Assembly: GCF_019721995.1 (NCBI RefSeq)
Contig: NZ_BLYC01000001.1
Location: 1 to 64,000 of the forward strand
Direction of reading: 5' to 3'
DNA: 64,000 nucleotides
DNA from: Bathymodiolus japonicus methanotrophic gill symbiont
GTDB taxonomy: Bacteria; Pseudomonadota; Gammaproteobacteria; Methylococcales; Methylomonadaceae
Shown: positions 30,724 through 40,019 of the stretch, piece by piece
Layout: every line of letters starts with the position of its first letter
Position numbering within the stretch: position 1 is the first letter of the stretch
The notes under the pieces: model-generated
What the model saw: only the letters and a program-made list of their open reading frames with translations
The model's database searches: none
Told to the model about the DNA's origin: nothing
Position numbers and translations under genes: made by a program

Positions 30724-31452
30724 CTATAATTTAAAAGTTCGTGCGTCCACGGTCTGGCCAGTTGTGCCTATGCTTTGGCTGCCGAATAAATAAAGGTACG
30801 CCGGGCTTATTTCCTGCATTTCAGGTAGTTTATGCTTGTCTTCGCCAGGAAAAGCCTTTTTTCTAAGTGGGGAATTTACCGGCCCCGGGACTAAAATATT
30901 AACTCGAACTTTTCCTGCTTCACTAAGTTCATCAGCTAGAATTTTCGCATAGCTCTCAACCGCAATTTTAGATACCCCGTAGGCACCTGTATAAGCTCTT
31001 GCTTCACGGACAAAGGAGTCGCTAGTTACTACAATGGAGGCATGTTCTGCTTTTTGCAATAAGGGCAATAGCACCTGGGTTAATAAAAAAACTGCATTCA
31101 GGTTAACATTGATGGTATGACCCCAAGCCATCGTGCCGTGTATGGACATAGGCGTAAAAGCATCCAGCTCTGTTGCAGAATGTAGCAGGCCATCTAAACG
31201 GCCATATTTATTTTCTATGGTCTCTGCAAGTTCATGGTATTGCACTTCTGTCGCGCCGGCTAAGTCAAACGGGTAGATTGCCGGGGTAGGGGCGTCAGCC
31301 TGGATAATTGCATCATAGATTTTTTCTAACTTGGGGATACTTTTATCCAGCAGAATAATAGTTGCACCTTGCTTTGCCAGTGCCAGTGCTGCTGTGCTAC
31401 CTAGGCCTCCGCCTACACCTGTAATGAGAATAATTTGCTTAGTTAAATGCAT
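30724..31452 (-). CDS. yciK: YciK-type short-chain dehydrogenase
   Basis: The 242 residues form one Rossmann domain: nucleotide motif ITGVGGGLGSTAALALA, the catalytic YGVSK (YxxxK), serine in VVTSDSFV, and NILVPGPVNSPLR after it. The position directly after ubiG and gph is characteristic of yciK in gammaproteobacteria. The start overlaps the gph stop by 14 nt. Substrate is unknown. Confidence 0.88.
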   Translation of the reverse strand: MHLTKQIILITGVGGGLGSTAALALAKQGATIILLDKSIPKLEKIYDAIIQADAPTPAIYPFDLAGATEVQYHELAETIENKYGRLDGLLHSATELDAFTPMSIHGTMAWGHTINVNLNAVFLLTQVLLPLLQKAEHASIVVTSDSFVREARAYTGAYGVSKIAVESYAKILADELSEAGKVRVNILVPGPVNSPLRKKAFPGEDKHKLPEMQEISPAYLYLFGSQSIGTTGQTVDARTFKL

Positions 31453-32125
31453 GGCTTTGATTGCTTATCCAGTCTAAAATTTGATTCGGGTGATGGATCC
31501 AGGCATCAGCTCCCCAGTCCTGTGGTTTGTCACCAGGTTTTAAATAACCCCAGGTTGCCGCCAGGGTTTTCATGTTAGCCGCTTTTCCAGCAGTAATATC
31601 GTGCTGCGCATCGCCTATATAAAGACATTCCTCCGGAATAACCTGAATCTGACGGCAAGCCGTGAGCATCGGTTCCGGGTGTGGTTTGCTATATGCAGTG
31701 GTATCACCGCAAATGATACAAGCAGAGCGTCGGGTCAAATCCAGAGCCTGCATTAAGGGGTGAGTCATACGTTCGCGTTTATTGGTAATCACTCCCCAGG
31801 GAATGTTTTCAGCTTCTAGAGTCATTAATAATTCAGGCATACCGTTATACATTTGGGTGAAATCTGCAATATGATTTTCATAATAATCAAGCAACCATAC
31901 GAGAATATCGGCTTTAATGACATCGCTAACATCTTGTTCCAGTGCCCGTTCAATCATCGCCGCTGCGCCATAGGAAATATAAGGCGTAATGCTGTCTGCA
32001 GGCACTTCCGGGTAATTGAAATGCGCCAGTGCCTTATTCAAGGCAGTGGTTAGATCCGTGGCAGTATTAAGTAGTGTGCCGTCTAAATCGAATAGTACAC
32101 AGGATAAGCCAAACGCGCTGTGCAT
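31439..32125 (-). CDS. gph: Phosphoglycolate phosphatase, HAD family
   Basis: The 228 residues contain HAD motif I LFDLDGTLLNTATDL, motif II in GVITNKRE, and motifs III/IV in YSKPHPEP and YIGDAQHDITAGKAA. It removes phosphate from 2-phosphoglycolate; the family also contains MupP, which shares the ubiG neighbourhood in some gammaproteobacteria, so MupP is an alternative name. It begins 4 bp after the ubiG stop. Confidence 0.85.
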   Translation of the reverse strand: MHSAFGLSCVLFDLDGTLLNTATDLTTALNKALAHFNYPEVPADSITPYISYGAAAMIERALEQDVSDVIKADILVWLLDYYENHIADFTQMYNGMPELLMTLEAENIPWGVITNKRERMTHPLMQALDLTRRSACIICGDTTAYSKPHPEPMLTACRQIQVIPEECLYIGDAQHDITAGKAANMKTLAATWGYLKPGDKPQDWGADAWIHHPNQILDWISNQSHAFN

Positions 32126-32129
32126 GATT

Positions 32130-32837
32130 TTATTCGGGGCGCTTGTAAGCCGCTATATAATTGATGTCTATATCATCACTGAGGCTGAAATTTTTAGTTA
32201 AGGGATTGTAGTGAATACCAATGATGCCTTGTAGTTCAAGTCCGGCATTACGTGCAGACTGACTTAGTTCAGAAGGTTTGATAAAGGTTTTGTAATCGTG
32301 TGTTCCGGCAGGCAACATTTTTAAAATATGCTCGGCAGCAACAATAGCGAGTAAATAGGCTTTAGGCTTGCGGTTGAGTGTAGAGAAAAAAACATAGCCG
32401 CCAGGTTTTGCAATTTTTGCACAGGCCGCGATAACTGAACCAGGCTCGGGTACATGTTCCAGCATTTCCATGCAAACTACATGATCAAAGCTTTCGCTCT
32501 CGGCATCGGCTAAAGCTTCTGCGCTGATTTTTTTATACTGCGCCTTAACACCTGATTCCAGTCCGTGTAAGTCGGCGATATCAATCAGCTCTTCACTTAA
32601 GTCAATGCCGAGCATATCCGCGCCTTTTTTTGCAAGTCCTTCAGTCAGGATGCCGCCGCCACAACCCACATCTACAATGCGCTGATCTTGCAGGCTGATA
32701 AATTTCTGGATGAAACTAATACGTAGCGGATTAATGTCATGCAGAGTTTTGAACTCGCCATTTCTATCCCACCAGCGCTCAGCTTGTGCGCCAAATTTAT
32801 TAATTTCGTGTTCGTGTACGTTTTCTGTTGCGGTCAT
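32130..32837 (-). CDS. ubiG: Ubiquinone biosynthesis O-methyltransferase UbiG
   Basis: SAM-dependent methyltransferase carrying out both O-methylations of ubiquinone synthesis. The 235 residues have an N-terminal helix with FGAQAERWWDRNGEFKTLH (diagnostic for UbiG), SAM motif I IVDVGCGGGILTEGLAKKG, and VCMEMLEHVPEP. It is the first gene of a ubiG-gph-yciK-sufT transcription unit. Confidence 0.95.
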   Translation of the reverse strand: MTATENVHEHEINKFGAQAERWWDRNGEFKTLHDINPLRISFIQKFISLQDQRIVDVGCGGGILTEGLAKKGADMLGIDLSEELIDIADLHGLESGVKAQYKKISAEALADAESESFDHVVCMEMLEHVPEPGSVIAACAKIAKPGGYVFFSTLNRKPKAYLLAIVAAEHILKMLPAGTHDYKTFIKPSELSQSARNAGLELQGIIGIHYNPLTKNFSLSDDIDINYIAAYKRPE

Positions 32838-33228
32838 GGTATTAGGCTTGGTTAATTTTGGCTATAGTATACTAGTGCAGCACCTATTTTGGATAGATGA
32901 ATAAATGATTAAAATCATTTATGTAGCAAATAATTCTATCGATCAAATATATTATAGGTGCTGCACTGGAATACTTGGTTATTAAAATATGCTATTAACA
33001 ATAAAGTATCTGGCAAGGCCGTTCGGACGCTGATTCAGTGTATGTCGTGATTGTTTGCCACAAAGGTTTTTGATGCATGATTTTAAGTGATTGCTGTATA
33101 AAAATCTCTTGTTCATTGACTTCATGGTGAAAACAAATATATACACCGTTGAGTTACATGAATGCTCAGTTTATGATTTTTTAACGGTATAATATTTTTT
33201 TTAGTATTTTACAGGTTTTAAATTTATT
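32838..33228. other. Divergent promoter region with a short inverted repeat
   Basis: Lies between ubiG (leftward) and the H4MPT genes (rightward). Apart from the inverted repeat at 32874-32967 it is AT-rich non-coding sequence; no operator was recognised. Confidence 0.6.
32874..32967. repeat. 94-bp inverted-repeat element
   Basis: Perfect terminal arms AGTGCAGCACCTAT and ATAGGTGCTGCACT around an AT-rich centre. It is MITE-like, with no clear target duplication. No second copy was noticed in the window. Confidence 0.7.
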
Positions 33229-34143
33229 GTGGGACGAATAGCAATATTTACTGATGACCCTGGCTGGCATGGTAAGCAATTACGCCTGGCTTTTGCAGCA
33301 CGTGGGTATAGCGCAGACTATGTCTCTTTAACTGAATGTCGCATACAGTTGCAGGGGGGGCTGTTGCCTCTGTATATTCCGGGCTTTACAGGAGCGATGC
33401 CTGATGCGGTGTTTGTCCGTGGTGTGCCGGGCGGCTCGCTGGAAGAAGTGGTCTTGTATCTGGATATACTACATGCGCTGAAGTTAATGGATATCCCTGT
33501 TTATAATGATGGTCATGCCATAGAGCGCAGTGTTGATAAAGGCATGACCAGCTTTTTATTGCATCAACATGCCATTCCCACGCCGCAAACCTGGGTACTA
33601 AGGGATAGGCAGCAGGCTTTAGTAATTGCCGAAGCGCAATTGCAGGCTGGGCAACAGTTAATCAGCAAGCCTTTGTTTGGCTCGCAGGGAGAAGGCATAC
33701 GACGTATAGAAAAGCTGAGCGATTTATTCTGGTTGACTCATAGTCATGGGGCTTATTATTTGCAGCAGTTTGTGCAATCAGCAGGTGAGGGGTATTCTGA
33801 CTGGCGTGTATTTGTTGTGCAGGGAAAGGTGATTGCCGGTATGCGGCGGCGGGGTATTCACTGGTTAAATAATGTTGCTCGAGGCGCGCGGTGTGAAGCG
33901 GTGCAGATTGATCGTAAGATGGCTGATATTGCGGTTAAGGCAACTCGGGCGCTGAATATAAATTATGCCGGTGTCGATATAATTTGCACTCAGGACGGAG
34001 ATTATCAGGTGATTGAGGTGAATAGTATTCCGGCATGGAAGGGGCTGGAAAGTGTTTGTGAGGTGCAGGTGGCTAAAATTCTGGTCGATGATTTATTAAG
34101 CTACTGTTCTGCTACACCGGCAAAAATGGATGCGGTATGTTGA
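33229..34143 (+). CDS. RimK-like ATP-grasp ligase of the H4MPT gene set
   Basis: A 304-residue ATP-grasp protein. A GTG start at 33229 is used because no ATG precedes MGRIAIFTDDPGWHG. Conserved parts are LISKPLFGSQGEGIRRI (ATP lysine and glycine loop), DWRVFVVQGKVIAGM, and the metal site VIEVNSIPAW. Such ligases sit in tetrahydromethanopterin clusters of methylotrophs and are thought to add the side-chain glutamate or a similar group. The gene overlaps the next by 7 nt and fae follows. Confidence 0.85.
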   Translation: MGRIAIFTDDPGWHGKQLRLAFAARGYSADYVSLTECRIQLQGGLLPLYIPGFTGAMPDAVFVRGVPGGSLEEVVLYLDILHALKLMDIPVYNDGHAIERSVDKGMTSFLLHQHAIPTPQTWVLRDRQQALVIAEAQLQAGQQLISKPLFGSQGEGIRRIEKLSDLFWLTHSHGAYYLQQFVQSAGEGYSDWRVFVVQGKVIAGMRRRGIHWLNNVARGARCEAVQIDRKMADIAVKATRALNINYAGVDIICTQDGDYQVIEVNSIPAWKGLESVCEVQVAKILVDDLLSYCSATPAKMDAVC

Positions 34144-34991
34144 CTCAGCAGCAATTAAAATCAGCCTATGAATATGCCTGTGAAATAGAGTTGCGCGCAT
34201 TTAAACCGGGGAATGTCAGTGTTTATGCGGATGGGCATGATATGACGGTTGAGGACTTCTGGCTTAGTGCCAGGCAAAGTTCCGCGCCGATAACAAATAG
34301 TGACTATAGTCTTGGTGAGCGGATTTACTACGCGGTTAAAGCGACTCGGGATGCAGTGGGGTGCAATACTAATTTAGGTATTATTTTATTATCTGCACCT
34401 TTGCTATTAGCTGCACAAAGCGTTACAAGCAGCAATGAACTCAGGGAAAATCTGGCGGATTTGTTAGCTAATACCAGTATTGAAGATGCAGAATGGGTGT
34501 TTCGGGCAATTGCATTGGCTGCACCTGGAGGCCTAGGCAAATCAGATCAGCAGGATGTTGCTGAAAAGCCTGATGTAACTTTGACTCAGGCCATGCAAAT
34601 AGCCAGCGGTAGAGACCGAATAGCATTGCAATTTATAACAAATTATAAAGATGTTTTCGATTTTCTGGTTTTAAGGTATAATGCATTTTTCAATCGGTGG
34701 GGTGATGATGAGTGGTCGGCTGTTGCAGTTTATGCAGCGATGCTGGCTAAATATCCAGATAGTCATATCGAACGAAAATACGGCGATCTTTACACACGGA
34801 AAGTGATGGATAAGATGGCTTTGGTTGACGAAAAGTTATCCAGTGCAGATAGGCCTGAGAAGCTTATGGACTTTTTATTTGAGACAGATATAGAGTTTAA
34901 GTCTGCTGGAATTAATCCGGGGACTGCAGCTGACTTTACAGTCGTCACCGTTCTGGCTGTAAAGCTAGAGCATTTATTCTGTAATAAATAG
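34137..34991 (+). CDS. CitG/MdcB-like protein of the H4MPT gene set
   Basis: A 284-residue protein of the triphosphoribosyl-dephospho-CoA synthase family: LRAFKPGNVSVYADGHDM near the N-terminus, NTNLGIILLSAPLLLAA, and late FKSAGINPGTAADFTVVTVL. In methylotrophs this paralogue is encoded with H4MPT biosynthesis genes and is thought to act there instead of on citrate lyase. No citrate or malonate lyase genes are nearby. It is translationally coupled to the ATP-grasp gene. Confidence 0.85.
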   Translation: MLTQQQLKSAYEYACEIELRAFKPGNVSVYADGHDMTVEDFWLSARQSSAPITNSDYSLGERIYYAVKATRDAVGCNTNLGIILLSAPLLLAAQSVTSSNELRENLADLLANTSIEDAEWVFRAIALAAPGGLGKSDQQDVAEKPDVTLTQAMQIASGRDRIALQFITNYKDVFDFLVLRYNAFFNRWGDDEWSAVAVYAAMLAKYPDSHIERKYGDLYTRKVMDKMALVDEKLSSADRPEKLMDFLFETDIEFKSAGINPGTAADFTVVTVLAVKLEHLFCNK

Positions 34992-35099
34992 GTTGCTCTG
35001 GATGACAATAATGTTTTCCATAAATCGTGGTTTTGAGGTAATTGGCTTAGGTCAATTATAAAATATAGTTTTTTTCTTTTTTCTGAGGATAATAGTAGC

Positions 35100-35615
35100 A
35101 TGGCTAAAATTAACAACTTACGCGTAGGCGAATCTTTAAACGGTGACGGAAACGAAGTTGCACACATTGACTTAATGATTGGGCCTCGTGGTTCAGCTGC
35201 AGAGTCTGCTTTCGCAAACTGCTTAACAAACAACAAAGATGGCTTCTCTAGCCTGTTAGCTGTTGTTGCTCCTAACCTAATGGTTAAGCCTGCAACTGTA
35301 ATGTTCAACAAAGTAACAATCAAAGGTTCTAAGCAAGCAGTTCAAATGTTTGGCCCTGCACAACGTGGTGTTGCAATGGCTGTTGCTGATTGTGTTGAAG
35401 ATGGAACTATCCCGGCTGATGAAGCTGATGATCTATTCATCTCTGTTGGTGTATTTATTCACTGGTTAGCTGAAGATGATACTGCTATTGAGAAAAACAA
35501 CTACGATGCTGTTAAAGCATCTATCAAAAATGCAGTAGCTGGAACACCTACTGCAGTTGAAGTTGTTGCTCAAAAAGCAACTGCAGAGCATCCATTTGCT
35601 GCAAACAAAGTTTAA
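35100..35615 (+). CDS. fae: Formaldehyde-activating enzyme
   Basis: Condenses formaldehyde with tetrahydromethanopterin to methylene-H4MPT, the entry to formaldehyde oxidation in methylotrophs. The 171 residues match Fae throughout: [20 protein letters not shown] (contains the catalytic His and Asp), [20 protein letters not shown] and [13 protein letters not shown]. Codon choice is strongly biased (GCT, GTT, AAC), as expected for a very highly expressed gene, unlike its neighbours. A GAGGATA site precedes the ATG and a strong terminator follows. It may have its own promoter in the 108-bp gap. Confidence 0.97.
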   Translation: MAKINNLRVGESLNGDGNEVAHIDLMIGPRGSAAESAFANCLTNNKDGFSSLLAVVAPNLMVKPATVMFNKVTIKGSKQAVQMFGPAQRGVAMAVADCVEDGTIPADEADDLFISVGVFIHWLAEDDTAIEKNNYDAVKASIKNAVAGTPTAVEVVAQKATAEHPFAANKV

Positions 35616-35637
35616 TCATTACGATTTTACAATGTTA

Positions 35638-35670
35638 GAAAAAGCCCTGGTTTATCTGGGGCTTTTTTTT
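35638..35670 (+). terminator. Intrinsic terminator after fae
   Basis: Stem AAAGCCC(T)/(T)GGGGCTTT followed by eight T residues. Confidence 0.9.
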
Positions 35671-35830
35671 GCCTGGCGTATAGCGAATGCAACGATTTTA
35701 TGAGTGAGCTTCTGCGTATTTATTTCTCGCTGAAATAAATATCGACATAGTAGCTTAGCGCATTTCCCCCAGCATTATCGGTATCAGTCATAATCGCAAT
35801 GCCATCTATATAAGCAATATCTTCACCAAA

Positions 35831-36639
35831 CATCAGTGTTCCCCTATCAATTGAGGCCGTGAAACTAACTTCGCCACAAGAGAGCTCATAAAGCACTGTA
35901 AAGACATTCCTGTTATTATTGCGTTTTGAACTGCCCGAATGGTATACGAGCTGATACGAGATATTCTTGCCTGGAAAAATAATGGATTCACAAAACGATC
36001 TCGTTTTTGAGCCTGTCGCTGAAAATCATGGAAACGTAGCTTAGCGAAGTGGTGATTTTTAGTCCCTGATAGGCGACAGGGCAATTCGCTGATTCGACGT
36101 GTGCTAGCAGCACGCGAGAGGAGCAAGAATTGCATTCCGAATAGCCGTCCAGCCAGTGAGGTAGTAATGACGAAGCGGCTTTTGTGCGTAGTCGTTGCGG
36201 ACGCAGGGCGTTCAGGGCATCTCCCATCCGCTGCGTAGGTGAACGAATTATGGCGACAGGAGTCCCGGAATTTCGTGAGGTGGCATGGCGCGCCTGTCTG
36301 GGCATGAACGAGCCCACAAAGGATGACGCTCTGCTAACAGGGCACGTTCCATACTTTCATTGCAGTGTTGGTGAATATGTTCAGAGAGTGGTAGGTCTTT
36401 AAGCATGGGTGATATCCGTTTATGAGGTGATTAAAACGGAAATTTTTAGAAAAATTCTTTCGGCAATTGCAAGCTTTATTTGAAATTATTTGTTGTTTTT
36501 TTACGGTGCCTACAGAGTATCTATTTGCTGTTATAAGTGATTAAAATCAAAAAGATGGAAATATTCGAGTGGTGCTACCTTCAGGTAGGTTATAGGCTGC
36601 TTTGTTTAGGTACTTCTTCTTTCAATGGGAACACTGATG
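35831..36639 (-). mobile_element. IS4-family remnant, internally deleted, with A4 at the deletion point
   Basis: Its ends (CATCAGTGTTCCC and GGGAACACTGATG) match those of the full element at 58705-60155, in reverse orientation. About 1 kb of the transposase, corresponding to 59047-60052, is missing and A4 sits exactly at the missing segment. The target duplication TCACCAAA is intact. Confidence 0.9.
36017..36296 (+). mobile_element. A element, copy A4 (280 bp)
   Basis: GGAAACGTAGC variant; the 3' end reads GAGGTGGCATGG instead of GAGGTAGCATGG. It lies within the IS4 remnant at its deletion junction. Confidence 0.93.
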
Positions 36640-37295
36640 TCACCAAAGTAAGTTTTAAAGTCGGCTAGTACATTGCGTTTTTCTGTGTACCACTGTTGTG
36701 TCTGGTCGTTTTTACTGCGCACTGCAATCATCATCACGTTAGCCCCGGCAAAGGGGTTTTCCCAGGCTGAATTGATAGGGCTATGATTGGCCCAGACATA
36801 ATTGATTGCCTTGGTTTGCCAGAAAAACCACTTGCCTTTAAGAATCAGGTAGATTCTTGCAGTAAAATCATCCCCTTGTTTGCTTTGCTCATTACTTATA
36901 GGCAGTTTTTTCTCTATGCGCCAGGACCAGTTCAGATAAGGCGTTTTCAGCAAATCCACATGTACTTCTTTATACAGGCTTGATGCGGTTGCCGTGCTTT
37001 TAGCCTGCAGAACGGGCTGTCCGCTTAGACTAATTAGTTGATATTGTGTGTAATCTTTAAATGATTTTTGCTGCCAGTCATTTAAGGTCGAGTTGGAAAA
37101 ATGACTGATAACAACAATGTCCGCATTGCAAACAGAGTTGTATAGGGAAATAATGATTATGACGTTGCGTAATGACATGGTTTGGTTTTTGCTTAGGTTG
37201 TTTGAGGCCAGACTAGAGAATAACAAATTATCTGGCTATCATGGTACAGTATTTTTTTACTAATTAATCCACTGCTAATTTTACCTTCATAATAT

Positions 37296-37982
37296 ATGAT
37301 ACCAATTAGAGACACGGCACCTTGTTATACTCGGCCTTATGTTACCTGGGCATTAATGTTTATCTGCATTAGCCTATTTTTATTCTTGCAAGCGTCTCCC
37401 GACAAGCTGCATCATTATATTATTTATATTTATGGCATGGTGCCCGCCCGATATACCAATCCCGAATGGGCAGTCGCAATGGGTTACCCTATTGATTATT
37501 ATTTATCTTTTGTGACCAATCTATTTTTGCACGGAGGCTGGTTGCACCTGATTATGAACATGTGGTTTCTGTGGATTTTTGCTGATAATGTCGAAGACCG
37601 GATGGGGCATGGGCGATTTATCATTTTTTATCTGCTCTGTGGTTTTATTGCGACCGCAGTGCAATGGCTACATACACCAGAATTGGTAATGCCTGTTGTG
37701 GGGGCTTCTGGTGCTATTGCTGGCGTATTAGGTGCATATTTTTTTCTCTACCCTTATGCAAGAATTATTCTCTGGATCCCTATTTTGTTGTTGCCGATTT
37801 TTATAGAAGTTCCGGCCATTGCTTTTATCGGTCTTTGGGTTATTTTTCAGATGGCTAAAGCCAGTACTGCAGTCATGTTTTATGAGGGTGTGTCAGATGT
37901 AGCATTATGGGCTCATTTAGGTGGGTTTGTTGCTGGTTTTTTACTATTTCACTTTTTTCTCAGAAAAGATTATCCTGCATAA
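37296..37982 (+). CDS. Rhomboid-family intramembrane serine protease
   Basis: A 228-residue membrane protein with about six hydrophobic helices. The catalytic serine lies in VVGASGAIAGVLGAYF (GxSG motif) and the catalytic histidine in ALWAHLGGFVAGFLL. The oxyanion-supporting region HGGWLHLIMNMWFLWIFADN is typical of the family. It cleaves membrane protein segments; its substrate is unknown. It is not close to a partner gene. Confidence 0.93.
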   Translation: MIPIRDTAPCYTRPYVTWALMFICISLFLFLQASPDKLHHYIIYIYGMVPARYTNPEWAVAMGYPIDYYLSFVTNLFLHGGWLHLIMNMWFLWIFADNVEDRMGHGRFIIFYLLCGFIATAVQWLHTPELVMPVVGASGAIAGVLGAYFFLYPYARIILWIPILLLPIFIEVPAIAFIGLWVIFQMAKASTAVMFYEGVSDVALWAHLGGFVAGFLLFHFFLRKDYPA

Positions 37983-38079
37983 ATGCGTTTAAGGTATAAT
38001 TTACGAATAATTTTAAAACTCTCTTCGTGTGCCCTATTGTAAGTACGCCTGGAGTTATTCTTAGGAAGTTGATGCCCAA

Positions 38080-38403
38080 ATGAAAAAAATTAATATTGCC
38101 TTGATCAGACTTATCCAGTTTGTTGTTTTTGTTGTTTTTACCTTTGTTGTTATTGTTTATTTTTCGGCAATGGTTTTTATCCCTTTAGATGCCTTAGTCA
38201 TGATTAGTAAATTATTAAGCGTAGTGGGCATTAATAGCTTTATCGGTGCATTGATTGGGCTGCCCATTGTTGCTTATATGGGTAAAATGATTTATGAAAC
38301 ACCTGGGCTGGTTAGCATGATTATGGAAACCGGTATGGACCTGGTTAAAACAGGAAAAGAAAAAGTTGAAGCGTTCAACAAAATTGCTGAAGCTGTTAAA
38401 TAG
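38080..38403 (+). CDS. Small membrane protein, 107 aa, unknown
   Basis: Starts MKKINIALIRLIQFVVFVVF with a long N-terminal hydrophobic helix (about 8-35) and a second one (about 45-66). It ends in a charged soluble tail GKEKVEAFNKIAEAVK. A clear terminator follows. No family recognised. Confidence 0.7.
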   Translation: MKKINIALIRLIQFVVFVVFTFVVIVYFSAMVFIPLDALVMISKLLSVVGINSFIGALIGLPIVAYMGKMIYETPGLVSMIMETGMDLVKTGKEKVEAFNKIAEAVK

Positions 38404-38434
38404 CTAAAGGATTGCAGCATTTGCTGTGTTCTTT

Positions 38435-38474
38435 AAAAGGTTCATATCCACCTTGTGGGTATGAGCCTTTTTTT
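38435..38474 (+). terminator. Intrinsic terminator
   Basis: Hairpin AAAGGTTCATA.../...TATGAGCCTTT and a T run, between the 107-aa gene and yaaA. Confidence 0.85.
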
Positions 38475-38519
38475 ATGCCTATTGATTAAACAACATATAA
38501 GGCTTTCAAGGAGTTATTG

Positions 38520-39290
38520 ATGTTGATGCTTATTTCCCCTGCAAAATCACTGGATATGCAGGCAGACTTTCCAGCGCTAAATGTTACTCAGCCCCGACTT
38601 TTAGGTGATAGTCAGCAATTGATTGATCACATGCAAAGCTTGAGTACAGAGGAAATCAAGAAGCTGATGGGCATTAGTGAAAAATTGTCAGAACTGAATT
38701 ACCAGCGCTTTCAGGATTGGGTGGCATCTGGTTCAAAGGCCGAATGCCCCGCTTTATTTGCTTTTAAGGGCGATGTTTATCAAGGCCTGGATGCAAAGTC
38801 CTTAACTGTCGATGACATCACCTTTGCCCAGCAACATTTACGTATCTTATCCGGCTTATATGGCTTACTACGCCCTTTGGATGTCATACAGGCCTATCGC
38901 CTGGAAATGGGAACTAAGCTAGATAATGAGCGGGGGTCGAACTTGTATGCTTTCTGGGGTGATAAAATTTCTGCACTGATTAAAGCAGATATGCCAGGCG
39001 ATGAACCCCGGGAGTTAGTGAACCTTGCTTCCAATGAATACTTTAAGGCAGTTAAACCGCAGTTAATAGATGGCTCCATTATTACGCCCGTTTTTAAGGA
39101 CTTTAAAAACGGGCAATATAAGATTATCAGTTTTTATGCCAAGAAAGCCCGAGGGATGATGGTTAATTATGCCATCAAACATAAAATCACCCGAGCTGAA
39201 CAGCTTAAGAGCTTTAATAGAGCAGGGTATCGATATGCTGAAGAGATGTCTGATGCAAAACAATGGGCGTTTATCCGCGATGAAGTGTAG
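38520..39290 (+). CDS. yaaA: Peroxide-stress protein YaaA (DUF328)
   Basis: A 256-residue protein of the YaaA/UPF0246 family, shown to lower intracellular free iron and oxidative damage in E. coli. Conserved features: LISPAKSLD at the start, LYGLLRPLDVIQAYRLEMG, and NLASNEYFKAV. The ATG at 38520 is chosen because AAGGAG lies 6 nt upstream. Confidence 0.93.
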   Translation: MLMLISPAKSLDMQADFPALNVTQPRLLGDSQQLIDHMQSLSTEEIKKLMGISEKLSELNYQRFQDWVASGSKAECPALFAFKGDVYQGLDAKSLTVDDITFAQQHLRILSGLYGLLRPLDVIQAYRLEMGTKLDNERGSNLYAFWGDKISALIKADMPGDEPRELVNLASNEYFKAVKPQLIDGSIITPVFKDFKNGQYKIISFYAKKARGMMVNYAIKHKITRAEQLKSFNRAGYRYAEEMSDAKQWAFIRDEV

Positions 39291-39401
39291 TACGTAGCCA
39301 GGAATACGCAGCAGCATCAGGCAAGATAGAGCTCGATGTTTTAATATCCCTGAGAAATGACGGAATGCGCTGTGCTTTTCCTACGCTCTGAGTAGAGTTG
39401 G

Positions 39402-40019
39402 TTATAAATGAAAATGAAAGTTACCCGCACCACAAGATTTTTCCAGCGTGACTATGATCTTGTTTGCGTCACTAGTTGATTCATTTGGGCCTTTGATATA
39501 GGACGGCATTTTATCTTTGCCATAGCGATAGCGTGACCAGCAGAACCCCAGTTTTTGCTCGCCAAAAAAGCTCTTTAAACTGTGATAATCCTTATGGCTG
39601 TTAAAGCCCAGGTCTTTGGCGTATTCAACTGCTCCGGTGATCAGCTTTAGCGCACATGCAGGTTTTAATTTGGCAAAGGGATAGTTACCATGTGATTCAA
39701 GAATGCCGGGTTTAAAGACTTTTTCGTATTCAGGTAGAAGCATGGTTTTAAACAGGACTTTTTTAACGCCTAGACAATACACATCAACGATAAACGAGGC
39801 TACAGCCACTTCACCCTTATCCGAGATGCGTGTAACCAGTATATTACCAATGCCCGCTTCGAATAAATTATTAGGCATCAGGCATTCATAAAAAGGGTTT
39901 TCCAGATGCGGGCTGATCTTGTCTAATAATAATTGTGCAGAATTGGATTTGGTCTGTGTACTGCGTTTTTGTTTTTTGTTTTTTGCTTTTTTTTGTTTCT
40001 GCTTCTCTGTCAGTGCCAT
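39402..40019 (-). CDS. Conserved hypothetical protein, 205 aa
   Basis: A highly basic N-terminus (MALTEKQKQKKAKNKKQKRS) precedes a globular domain beginning LLLDKISPHLENPFYECLM. It contains FIVDVYCLGVKKVLF and KDLGFNSHKDYHSLKSFFG. It has no membrane segment or signal. I recognise no family. It diverges from prsK with a 99-bp gap. Confidence 0.65.
   Translation of the reverse strand: MALTEKQKQKKAKNKKQKRSTQTKSNSAQLLLDKISPHLENPFYECLMPNNLFEAGIGNILVTRISDKGEVAVASFIVDVYCLGVKKVLFKTMLLPEYEKVFKPGILESHGNYPFAKLKPACALKLITGAVEYAKDLGFNSHKDYHSLKSFFGEQKLGFCWSRYRYGKDKMPSYIKGPNESTSDANKIIVTLEKSCGAGNFHFHL

Larger units (their letters stand above)
35720..37178 (-). pseudogene. DUF3047 protein interrupted by an IS4 remnant
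   Basis: The ATG at 37178 opens a signal-peptide-like MSLRNVIIIISLYNSVCNAD. The main part (LNWSWRIEKKLPI, ARIYLILKGKWFFW) matches DUF3047. The frame breaks at FKTYFGD where the IS4 remnant enters. On the far side (35822-35720) the tail EDIAYIDGIAIMTDTDNAGG ... VDIYFSEK completes the family. The IS is flanked by an 8-bp duplication TCACCAAA; removing the IS and one duplicate gives KTYFGEDIAYIDG in frame. The remaining product would lack the conserved MTDTDN segment. Confidence 0.88.
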
